Under the pieces are notes generated by a model that had not been told where the DNA came from, did no database searches, and was given only the letters and a program-made list of their open reading frames with translations. A DNA stretch of 64,000 bases. Origin: Sphagnum compactum. Taxonomy: Eukaryota > Bryophyta > Sphagnopsida > Sphagnales. Where the stretch lies: the NCBI GenBank assembly GCA_965153455.1, contig OZ234493.1:25968213-26032212 (forward strand). The letters run 5' to 3'. Below are positions 24,030 to 34,099 of the stretch, one piece after another. How positions within the stretch are numbered: the stretch's first letter is position 1; each line of letters begins with the position of its first letter. The position numbers were made by a program, and so were the translations under genes.

Positions 24030-24560
24030 ATTATATGTCTTGGAGACTTGGTGGCCATTACGTTGTTTTTTTGTTCGTTTAGAAATCTAACAAACACCAG
24101 GTCGTTTTGACGTTCGACTATGAAAAACAACCTAGTGGCCACCAGGTTGTTTTTTTTTTTCACTTGGAGATTTGGTGGCTAGTAGGTCATTTCAACGTTA
24201 AAGATGACCTAGTGGCCACCAAGTTGTTTCAACACTGGACTGTGAAGGACCACCTGGTGGCCACTAGGTCGTTTTTTTTTCTTTTTGCTTATCGACCACC
24301 CAATGGCCACCAAATGGTGTTGATGCTAGATTATAAAGGACTACCTAGTGGCCACTAAATGTTTTTTTTTTTTTCCCTTAGAGACCATTTGGTGGCCACC
24401 ACGTGGTTTTAACCTTAGACTATGAAGGACCACCTAGTGGCCACTAGGCGGTCTTGATTTTGGACCACAAGGGCAATTACCAAGAAACACCTAGTGGCCA
24501 CTAAGTGGTTTCTATCCTGGATTACCAAGGACCACTTGATGGACCACCTCAAAAATTTAA
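24030..24560. repeat. Degenerate tandem repeats with CTAGTGGCCAC core
   Basis: About seven imperfect units of roughly 55-75 bases share ACCACCTAGTGGCCACTAGG-like cores followed by a T-run and a tract like 'ttgatgctggactatgaagga'. The GTGGCCAC core is palindromic. The frame open at 24107-24358 is a by-product of the repeat. Origin unknown. Confidence 0.65.
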
Positions 24561-24912
24561 GTGAACACCCGATTTTTTTCAACGTTCAAAATGAGCACTT
24601 TGAAAATTTGATATTCATTACATTATTTTTGTATTTCTCATTATCTTTTATATATAATTCATCATGATATGAACATTAGGTTATTTTTTATGTTTTATGT
24701 GTAAATTTGGAGAAACATTAAGGGATGCAAAGGAAAGGAAATTAATTTACCTCTTTGAATGCAAATTGAACACTTGATAATTTATTATGTAATTATAAAA
24801 GGCAAACTTGAATATCTTTGTCAACAACCTTTGTTAAAATTGTGAAATGTTGTGCCTTCAAATATCGATCTCTTTTGTTGTTGTTGTCACATTCATGATT
24901 AAAACCATTACA

Positions 24913-25067
24913 CCACTACAACAAAAAGTGTCCCTGTACACCAAGTGATTTCACTGGATTTTGAGAGAATTCACTGGTTGTAGTGAACAGGAACCAGTAA
25001 AAAAATAGTGAATTCACTGGTCTAATGAACGGGGACTAGTGAATTGCACCCACATTTTGTAGTAGTG
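24913..25067. mobile_element. CACTA-type MITE, 155 bp, second copy
   Basis: Same length and layout as the copy at 18688-18842: starts CACTACAACAAAAAGTGTCC, ends TTTTGTAGTAGTG. It is flanked by CAC on both sides (24910-24912, 25068-25070), a perfect 3-bp target duplication. Several point differences from the other copy show the two insertions are not a recent duplication of one locus. Confidence 0.9.
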
Positions 25068-25107
25068 CACATTGGCCTCCCTTATACGCCTCAAGAAATT
25101 GTTCATA

Positions 25108-25845
25108 TTATGTTCTAATATTGTTGCCAAAAACAAAAACATCTTGGTCAAATTCACCTTTTCCATTTGTAATCAACAATTGTTTTTCACCTTTGCTATC
25201 CCCTACTCCCCTTACACTAATGACAATGACAATAATGGTAGCAAACCTCCAACTCTGAATAAAACGTCTGAACTTTCTAATGGAATCCATGTGGCAAAAC
25301 ATGGGAATTAACTTAGGTTGGAATACAAAAATTGATGACACAATGGTTATCGACTCAATTGTGATGACACCATGCATGTCTCCTTTCTCAAAATCCTTTT
25401 CAAACTTTCATTCAATGCCAAAATTTTCCACCTTCACAAACATGCTTCTGCAAATGTTATTCATGCATTTTATATAAGGCAATTTCACCCTCAAAGTGAT
25501 TATGGTCAGAGCTACCCTATCCAACAAATCACAATGTAAATATGCATAGCCTAGATCTTCAATGTTCTTATTTACAATTTGATCAAAGGTGCCATACCTA
25601 TTGAGCACATTTGCCTCAAATGCCACATCTTTAATTCCAAACTCCAAATCATTCACTACAACAATTAATCTAGCTTCCTTCACTAGCACAACAGCCATTA
25701 TGTATATAAAAAAAAACTTACCAAAATGAATTTGACAACAAACAAATGAAGTAGCACTTGGAAAAACTAAAAGTTGCAAAAGCACACATTTGGTAAAACA
25801 TACACTCGCAGAAACACAAACTTGCAAAGCAAGCAAAAAAAACAA
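25108..25845 (-). other. Two minus-strand open frames of unknown nature
   Basis: Frames at 25408-25845 and 25108-25377 lie on the same strand. The first, from an internal ATG near 25698, gives about 96 residues with protein-like composition (MAVVLVKEARLIVVVNDLEF at its start). No domain is recognised and no start, splice or promoter evidence supports expression. They could be a decayed transposon or host gene fragment. Confidence 0.2.
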
Positions 25846-25849
25846 TTAA

Positions 25850-27150
25850 CAAAATGGTGAAAGTTTAAACCAAACACATTATTCTTGTTATGAAATAAAA
25901 AATACAACAAACATACAATGTTATATTTATATGGGACAAAAGACCTAACTTAAACCCTAAACCTAATTCTAAACCTAACCTTAAACCTTTTATTACTTTA
26001 AATCGACTTTAAGTAATTTTGACTATGGTCGATTTCAACTTAACAATAAATGATCATATCCATGGTTTGGCACCTAAATTACGGTATAATTTGTGAACAA
26101 AACATTAATACCCTTGGCATCTTATAAATTTTAGTTATTGATTTGCAACAACTTTGATTATGGTAGATGTCTACCATTTACCATAAATATTGATGAACCA
26201 TGGTTTGGCAGTTAGATTGTGGTTTAATAATGAACAAGACATCAATACCCTTGGCACCTTATGAATTTGAATTATGCACCTCATGCTTACACTCAACCCT
26301 TAAATATCTCAACCTAGATTTGAAAGATATTAATACATAAACCTTCAATTTTTCTCCACTATTTAACCATTACCCCATCCTCCCCTCCTCACCCAAAAAA
26401 AATCATAACCCCTCATCCCCTTTTCTTAAAGCTCCAATTACAACTTGTAATTCTTTCAATTTAATTGAATTATCCATTCTTTATACCCATTGAAACCCCA
26501 TAATGAAAAACAAACCCATGAGAGAAGGAAAAAAATTAAATGCCTTAACCCCTTTGTTCTCCCTAAATTTTCACCTATAAACCCCACTATACCCCCACCC
26601 AACTTTATAAACTAGTTATGTTTGCCCCATGCATGTTTGTTAAAACCTAAAATCATAAATGCATATCCACTATCTTAGGGCAATAATAAATTTTTATAAT
26701 ATAAAAAACAACAACAATACAAAAAAGATAATCAATCAAAAATTAATCTCATCATGATTTTTATTATTAAATATTAGTCAAAGCCTTATTGAAGTTTTAA
26801 AAATAACATCAAATTAATCAAAAACATTTATATCTCAAAAATGAATTTTATATTTTTTTAAAAATTGACTTATTTTATCTTAATCATTTCTTGCATATTT
26901 TTTCAAATCCCATTTTAATAAGATTTAAAGGAATTGAAGCTAATTATTTGTATGTTTATCAAACAAATTTTGTTTGAAAAATTAATCATGTGAATTGTTT
27001 TTTACATTTCATAATGATATGGAACTTCATGATACAGAAAGGCAAGCGATAACCCAACAAAATAAAATGATATACAAACATGATTAAATCAGTTACCCAA
27101 CATTCATATTTTGAGAAGAAACCCAACAAGTAAATGGGTAGACTTCAAAA
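25850..27150. other. AT-rich intergenic DNA, no gene seen
   Basis: No coding region is supported. At 25950-25990 there are telomere-like AAACCTAA/AAACCCTAAA words. A near-duplicate phrase (caagacatcaatacccttggcacctta) occurs at about 26098 and 26236, marking a short degenerate tandem duplication of about 135 bases. Confidence 0.4.
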
Positions 27151-27153
27151 CAA

Positions 27154-27360
27154 CCCATCAATTGGATTGGTGCACCCAAAATTTACACATGCCCATCAAT
27201 TAGATTGGTGCACCCAAAATTTACGCATGCCCATCAATTGGATTGGTGCACCCAAAATTTACACATGCCCATCAATTCGATTGGTGCACCCAAAATTTAC
27301 ACATGCCCATCAATTGGATTGGTGCACCCAAAATTTACACATGCCCATCCATTAGCTTGG
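27154..27360. repeat. 38-bp tandem repeat, five copies plus partial
   Basis: Units start at 27154, 27192, 27230, 27268 and 27306, with a partial sixth at 27344. The unit begins CCCATCAATTGGATTGGTGC and ends with ACCCAAAATTTACACATG. Copies differ at one to three bases. Because 38 is not a multiple of 3, the frames open across it cycle through three peptide phases and are not genes. Confidence 0.92.
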
Positions 27361-30300
27361 GCCAATAAAAAACTTACGCGCAAACCTATAACCTTATCCA
27401 TTCAACCAACTTTTGATTCTTCAACCCCTATACCCGATCAGAAGGTGTTCCCACAATGCCTCTGTAAAACATAACCAATAAAAAGAAAATTGTTTACATA
27501 ATGGCAGGTTCATGTACTCGTGTGTTTTCTTAAGGTTTAGGACACCCTTGGGCTCATGCCCTCCCCTCAAGAGTTACACTCATATGGGAACCTCCCCTTC
27601 AACTAAAGCTTAAAAACATATAAGGTGCAAAGGTCTAAGTTGCCTTTACACTGTACTAGCTTGTCATGAACAAGTGGGTCGTTCCTACAATAAAATGCCC
27701 CCTTGAGGTGGAACCAAGGGTTGCTAACATTCAAGAATGCCCCATTCCAAGGGCATTATTCAAGCATTGGTAAAAAAATGTACTTTTTGTTTCTCCCATG
27801 TCACTTGGTGTGTGTCACCCAAAATTTTTTTTTAAAGCTTTTCAAAACACCTCACCTTTTGCTAAGTAGAAATTTGATCTAAATAGACTATAACTTTTTT
27901 GTGGGTGGTTTATATACATAAAAGATCATAATAAATATCGGGTAGGTTTTTTAATTCCCTTCAAATGCAAAATCAACAATTATGTGGATATTTCAATCAT
28001 TTCGTACCTACATCATTAGCCATCATATTAGTGGTTCATTAAAAGGCAAAATGCACCTTAAGAAGGTATTCTCTAGCACATAACCCCCTCCATGCATTGA
28101 ATCGTATGGTAGGGGCTTGTAGCCTAGGAAGGGTCATGATCTATGATAATTAATTTTCAATTAAATCCCTACTAACACATAGCTAATATGTTACATTACT
28201 AAATTTTCAAACAACACCTAGGCACACCATACAAAACACTTGAACAAAATAAGAGATGAAACTTACTTATTTTTTAACTAATATCACCCACACACCTAAA
28301 GTTTGGTCTTTATGTGAGCTACATCCAATGCTAATCACATGCACCTAATTCAAAGCTTTACAAGGTTCACCATTTCCAACTTCAAAGCAAGCTAAGTCTA
28401 ATTTGTTTAAATGCCAATGCAAGCAATTTCAATAGGGGAGTTTTTCAAAGTTGTCATTCTCTTCAAGAAAAACATCCGTTTAATCTCATTCCCCCCTCCA
28501 AGTTATTAAAATTGAAAGAGTGAGTAGGTTTTAATCTTCATGGTGAATTTTTAAATGGATGGGAAGAAAGGGGGGAAAATTTTTAAGTCATAAGGATTAG
28601 AAAGTGAGCAAAAAATCACAATCACAAGGAAAGGGTTTTCATGGTAATACTCATGAAGGGAAGACACTCTTCTTTGAATTAAAAAATACATGAATAGAAA
28701 TATAGGGCCCCATATATTGGTTTTTTTAGTAAAAATTATAATTGGATTAGTTCTATAATAGAATTATGTTTACTCTAAAAATTAAAATATAATTAATATA
28801 AGGCATCTGATAATCCACAATATTAAAAAAAAGTAGAAGAAACATAAGATATATATTAAACATTTTAGGTATTAATTGTTAATAGGTTCAATTAATAAAT
28901 TTAAAAACTTTAATTCATGAGCTTTTATATATTTTGTTAAATATTACATCATGTGTTTATTATCAATTGAAGCCTTTTTGAATTGCTAATTATTCCTTTG
29001 GAAAACAAATTTGTTCAACTTTATCTTATAATGACAACTATACTTTGATTCATGTGCCTGTCTTTTGTTTCCACCTTTCATTCAAAATTTAGATATGGTA
29101 TATCGTTTAGCTTATTGAATAATTGATTATCAAGTTCTTTTTTTTTTTTGAATTATTTCACAAGGTCTATGAAACAACGGTATTGGGTCACAAAGAATCA
29201 TCAACAACATCATAATGTGCAAAGTTAATATCACCATAATAAATTTGTAAGGCCCATCATATACAATGGGTTTATAGTATTCAATTTATATTTTACCATG
29301 ATCATGTGAAGTGTTAAAGATGTTATATTACAAGAATTTTTGTTAGGTTAAATTGTTTTATTTCTATTGTTCCATTTGTGTAACTAACTGAAGATTGAAC
29401 TTGCATTGGTTAAAATTAATATGTCAAAGTACCAATTATATTAGCAATTACTATTGTCTAATCCTAAAATCTCATAAGTCTAAGTTGTAATGGAAACTAC
29501 ATTGACCACAAAATTTGTGGGCCTTGCCAATAGCAGAATAGATTGTTAAAAAACATTTAGGCAACTATTATTGCATGTCCTAGCTCATCATGTAAACAAA
29601 TGATCCACTTTTAAAATAACAATCTCGAATTCTTTTGCAACTCTAAACTCGCTAAAATTGAAATTTTAAATGAATATACCATACATGTATTGAAATTGGA
29701 TGAAAATAAAAAATTATAGCTAAATATAAAGCAATTGAAATATGTGTATATTAAAAATTAAGTAATAACATTAGGGTGGGGAAACAAAAATTCCTTCACT
29801 TAATACCCCCCCCCCCCAACTTTGTTTAACATATGCATTTTAACATTTAATGTCCCCTTGGGAAAACTCATAGGGAGTGGGAAGCAACCAAAAAAAATCA
29901 CAAAGAAATAATGAGAAGGGAGGGAAAAAAAAAGATCACTGAGAGGGAAGTGGGGAAGGATGGCAAAGTGAGAACAAAAACTAAACTACAACAATGGGAG
30001 CTTGGGGCTAGGTCCTTAAACTTTAGCCCCAAATCCCTATACTAAAGCCTATACCCTATACCTACACCTTTAAGATCCAACCCCAAACAAAAATACCTTA
30101 AAACGTATCAAATCAAATCTTCTTTTGCATCCAATTACCCTTTGAAAAACCTAGGTCATGTGAAGGGCAAAATCTTCTCATATCTAGACCCATCAAAGTT
30201 GGTCTTGTGGTGGCTCTTCTTCCATTAAAACCCACTAGGCCAAGTCCTTGAATTTGAACCTTGGTTAAAAACTTGAACCTAGGTTAAAAGGTTGCCCCTA

Positions 30301-30465
30301 ACCAACATAAGTATCAACAATGGTATTATTGAATACCAAACCAACTTGATATCTTTATACCATTATACCCCCAATATTAGTTTTCAAAAATGTTGTTGAA
30401 TATTGTACCAATCTATTGTTAGGTTTTAGATACTAGGTTCCTTTTGACATTATGTCCCAAGAGGA
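27361..30465. other. AT-rich intergenic DNA, no gene seen
   Basis: No frame of note occurs on either strand over about 3 kb. The sequence contains short homopolymer runs (for example a C run near 29810-29820) and nothing that matches a transposon end. It may include the decayed downstream part of the methyltransferase retroelement that begins at about 32660 on the minus strand. Confidence 0.4.
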
Positions 30466-31220
30466 TCCAACACTTCACTAGGTAACACAACTTGAAAAAG
30501 CTTAACATGTGGAATCTAGTGATAAACAAGGCAAGGCATTAACGAAGGTTGGGCTTCTCCATTGATGTTGAATATTTTCAATTGTCACATCTACTCGAGT
30601 CTCTGATGGTATATCTCAAAACCAATTGCAGAACTAAGAGTGGTGCAAGGTTGGTCCACCAGTTGCGCAGCCGATGCGCATAGGAACCACATTATGCCAT
30701 ATTGTGCTGCATCGAGTAGGAACGGCTCTCCAAGGTAATGCTTGACCAACATGTAGTGCTCTTAGATTTTCTCCCTTTGGTCAAGCTGAGAAGGGGTGTT
30801 CTCAATTACATAACCAAGCGTAGGAGAACTGGATTGAGCCCAGGTGATCAATCGTACCATGTCCGTGAAGAGACCGGATCTTGTGCCACTCAAGCCTTCT
30901 CTGAATCCAGCTGCTGAAAATCCTTGACACTCTCAACTTGAAATGATGATGTCCACGGGGCCAAATAATTCCATATGCTTCTTCTAAATTAGTTGTATGT
31001 CAGAGGGCAAGAAAGTGAAACTGGCCTTCCATGTGGTGGTTGCAAACTCTTATGGAAATCTGGTTGTGAGCTCCATCATTCTCGATGCCGCCACTTGTTT
31101 TGCAATAGGATCAATGTTTACATAGAATATCTCCAAACCACCATCCTTGACTATAGTAGGGTTTCGAGACCTGTACCAATACCACCAAAGAGTTTTAGTA
31201 ATGTAATCCCTTCCTTAGGT
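30466..31220 (-). pseudogene. C5-cytosine DNA methyltransferase domain in a retroelement
   Basis: Such enzymes transfer a methyl group from SAM to carbon 5 of cytosine. Visible motifs in order: SAM-binding motif I as LLKLFGGIGTGLETLL (31150-31218); VNIDPIAKQVAASRMMEL, the motif II region; ECQGFSAAG (30906-30932), the position of the catalytic cysteine, with Glu where most enzymes have Pro; RSGLFTDMVRLITWAQ; and ENTPSQLDQRE (motif ENV-like, 30793-30810). A TGA at 30933-30935 stands where a Trp would precede ECQG, and a frameshift follows motif I, so it is dead. The last readable block is VLQLVLRYTIRDSSR. Confidence 0.8.
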
Positions 31221-31900
31221 AGTGTCCAGGTGATTAGCTGACAAAGTATTGGCTTAATCGGTTCGCCATGGCTCTCCATGTTCTCAAAACTAGATAGAGC
31301 TTTGACCAAAGGCTTGTGGGCTGCTTTGAACCTTTGTAAAACCTCTTGTCCATGTTGAATGTCCGTAGGAACCACCCTCAAGCTTTCAGTAGCTTGGGCG
31401 TAAGCTGTCTCCTCTTCATCTCCCTCTATCCACTCATGGCTAGCTTGTTGGATGTAAGAAATGGTGTGTGCTTCCTTGCATACAATGGTGAGCCATAGGA
31501 TTATGGTTCCCATGTAAATCAAGGGGTATGTATCCCAGGTGGTGGCCGTTAGTCTCCCAATCCACTCGATAATACGCATGCTCGAACTAGTTGTCAATTG
31601 TGAAACCTGGTGGAAACAAGGCCTCTTGCCCAGTGAACACATCGTAACTAGTGGCATTGGTGACTAAACATCTGACATGTAGGCAAAGCTCCTGATCTAT
31701 ACCTTCATTGAAGTTAAGTGCAATCAAATCCGAGCTCTTCCCAAGTACCTCCTCTACGCTCCCACTAGCGGTGCAAATTTGCCACATAAATTTTTGTAGT
31801 TGGAATCAAGCATGCCCATCTTCTTGGCGAATTGAATTCCAAAAATCACTGGGTGGCACCTGTATCAAAAAGTACCACTCTGGATGTATGTCTTCCCATC
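31221..31900 (-). pseudogene. Retroelement protease and linker region
   Basis: GRHTSRVVLFDTGAT, ending at 31852, contains the DTGA active-site motif of retroviral-type aspartic proteases. Further on, VLGKSSDLIALNF (31587-31787) and a 140-residue open stretch (31157-31657) lead directly into methyltransferase motif I without a stop, showing protease and methyltransferase belonged to one polyprotein. A stop follows the DTGAT block. The 31157-31657 segment is acidic and of unknown function. Confidence 0.65.
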
Positions 31901-32661
31901 TAGATTATCGACTTAGTATTATCGACAATGGCAACTTCAGTGGCGATGGAAGTTCTCTCACTAGGCATCACCTTCGGAAATGAGTGCAAGACTTTGTGGA
32001 AAGAATGGCTATCCACAATGCCTTTGTTGAATAACAAATCCACACGTGAGGTGTTCTTAGCTCCCTTCTGATATGTGAATGTAGAATCAGAAGTAGGAGA
32101 GCCCACTAGTTTAACCATGCTAGAACTAGTGACTAGATTACGAACGGCATCTACAACACGTGAGCCAATCGAATGTCTCTCCAAGGTCTTGGATGGGACC
32201 CCTGTAGCATGTGGATCAGGGATTGGTAGAGGACCTCATGTAGTGTTCAAGGTATATTTTAGTACTGCAATTATGTCCCTGGTGCTTAGCTTCAAATCTT
32301 GAAAACTAAACAACAGTGTATTCACAAGGTTTTGCGCCACTTCACACATTTGAAATTGGCACTCCATAAGTTGATCCGTGGAAAATTGTGTGTTTTCCTG
32401 ATGTACATGTACTCCTGAGACACAAAAAATTAATGCCCTAGCAGCTTGTGGTGTAGTAAGATGTACCGTTGATGTAGTGTAACCTGAACCTGAATTCCTG
32501 GTAGGAGTTGTGCTGGATGACGGTGGCATTGTAGACGTTTGATGGTACTGTCGAGAAGATCGTGAGCTCAAAGAAATCGGCTCAAATGATTATGTGTTAC
32601 TTCGTAGCTCATACCTTGGCTTTGGCTGAACGGTAGTGCTCTCATCATCCGAGGACATGGT
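31900..32661 (-). pseudogene. Gag-like region of the methyltransferase retroelement
   Basis: From an ATG at 32659-32661 the frame begins MSSDDESTTVQPKPRYELRS, then hits a TAA. It continues in the same frame as a Ser/Thr-rich stretch and a predicted helical segment (32236-32571), and resumes after a shift with ERHSIGSRVVDAVRNLV (31900-32184). No CCHC zinc knuckle is visible. The call as gag rests on position before the protease. Confidence 0.45.
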
Positions 32662-33360
32662 GTTGTCCCATGCCCCAAAATTTTGTAACAATAGAGCACT
32701 AACTACAAAATTTTAACACAACCATGCAATTAAATGCAATTGTAATGGAAACTGAAATGTGAAGTGCTTAAGAAAACATACCGTAAGCAGCTGTAAGTTT
32801 CTATAATCACTAATGCTAAATGACGAAATAGAGGAAGAAAGAAATGTATATTTATGTATTAATAAGATTACGTAAGTGTATGTATTAATACAAAAATAAC
32901 GTAAATATATGTATTAATACTACATACGTAGATGTATGTATTAATACAAGAATATGTATATGTACGTTTTTATTTTTATTTTTTATAAAAAAATTAATTA
33001 AAAAAATAAATTTAAATTTAAATTTTTGAAATTTTTTGAAATTTTTTGAAATGTTGATGGACGGAATAGAACCATACGGACGAAATCATGACGGATGGAC
33101 GTCGACGGACATCAGACGGATGGACGTCAGATGGACAGATGTCGAACGGACGTTGGAGGCCACAACATTACAAAGTGCCCATGAGCTCCACAGCAATGGT
33201 GGACGACAACATGATGTCAGAGGCCACGGCACTGCAAATTGCCCATGAGCTCTGTAGCAATGGCGGGCGGTAACGCTACGCTGCAGATTGCTCGAGAGCT
33301 CTACAATGATGGCGTGCAGAAGCAAAAAAATAAATAAATAATTTACCTAACATTGCATTT
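32662..33360. repeat. Leader of the retroelement, with tandem repeats at 33046-33320
   Basis: 33046-33150 carries short GACGGA / GGACGTC / GGACATCAGA repeats. 33160-33320 holds three diverged units of about 65-75 bases sharing 'gccc/gctcATGAGCTC..AGCAATGG' words. The GC-rich array contrasts with AT-rich sequence on its left (32830-33045), where ATGTATTAATA recurs. It lies upstream of the minus-strand retroelement and may be part of its leader. Confidence 0.5.
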
Positions 33361-33362
33361 GG

Positions 33363-33720
33363 CTCTGGCAACCTTCGAGCATCTTTAAGGCTTCCTCCGC
33401 CTCCTCCTGTGTCTCTGTGCAAGAAAGAGAAAGAGATATCTTCTCCTCTTGTGCTACAACATGCACTCATGCGCGCACACTCAGGTGAAGATTTTCGGTG
33501 ATGGTATCCATGAGCTTACTACAGTTATGACGGACAGGTTACAAGAGGAGCTTGGCGTCACAGCCGCTTCCTTTGCCCCTGCTAGAGCCATGGCAGGAGG
33601 AGGAGCAACCGGGGTTGCTACTAGAGCTGCTCCTGTTGTGGAAGAGAAGACGGCGTTTACGCTACTACTATTTCTCATTTTTTTTCTACGCTTATACTGC
33701 AACCACAACAAGAACACATG
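33363..33720 (+). pseudogene. Fragment resembling plastid ribosomal protein bL12
   Basis: The + strand frame from about 33484 reads KIFGDGIHELTTVMTDRLQE, then ELGVTAASFAPARAM, an Ala/Gly-rich hinge, and VVEEKTAF, then loses similarity. This is the order of the N-terminal dimerisation domain, hinge and start of the C-terminal domain in L7/L12 of plastid type (LGV(S/T)AA.FAPA...VVEEKTEF). The C-terminal RNA/factor-binding domain is absent, and upstream sequence in another frame could be a transit peptide. It is either an isolated exon or a captured, truncated copy. The opposite strand belongs to the retroelement leader region. Confidence 0.5.
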
Positions 33721-34002
33721 AAAGGAGAAGTAACAACAATAACAACAATAACACCAGCAAAAAAAACCCAAGAAACTCAAAACAAAACCAAGAAAAATCT
33801 GCCATTTTTAACATTAAGTGACATAGAGTAGTTTTTTTAGAATTAAATTGCAAAGAAGGAAAGAAAACGTAATGTATGTAAACGGTGGCCGTGTAATAGT
33901 CGTCGTGAGTATCTAGAAATCCGATCTGATTATGAAAAAAATTCTCCCTGACAAAGAATTCTAGAAAAACTAATTAATAAGAGAAGGGAAGAGCTTGGTC
34001 GT

Positions 34003-34010
34003 TTATATAG
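34003..34010 (-). promoter_or_regulatory. Possible TATA box of the retroelement
   Basis: The minus strand reads CTATATAAAC, a good plant TATA match, about 1.35 kb upstream of the gag-like ATG. It is followed by C/T-rich sequence. It could be the promoter of a 5' LTR, but no matching 3' LTR was identified. Confidence 0.25.
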
Positions 34011-34099
34011 CTACCAACAAGCTGAAACCCTAAACAAGCCATAACCCTAAAACACTTAATAATGTATAATAACCTAAAAACACACATTAACCCTAAGAG

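Larger units (their letters stand above)
30466..32661 (-). mobile_element. Decayed retroelement with protease and DNA methyltransferase
   Basis: Minus-strand blocks occur in the order gag-like (from an ATG at 32659-32661), an aspartic protease motif at 31852-31866 (FDTGAT), a linker rich in charged residues (31.65-31.22 kb), and a C5-cytosine methyltransferase domain (31.22-30.47 kb). GC content is clearly above its surroundings and all blocks share one strand, so they look like one unit. Reverse transcriptase, RNase H and integrase were not found on either side. No LTRs were identified. Several stops and frameshifts make it non-functional. Confidence 0.75.

Noticed and set aside
24107-24358. 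83-residue + frame
   Set aside because: Encoded by degenerate tandem repeats and T-runs; repeats with no domain.
27134-27474. Frames with HPKFTHAHQLDWCTQN-type repeats
   Set aside because: A direct result of the 38-bp minisatellite cycling through reading frames.
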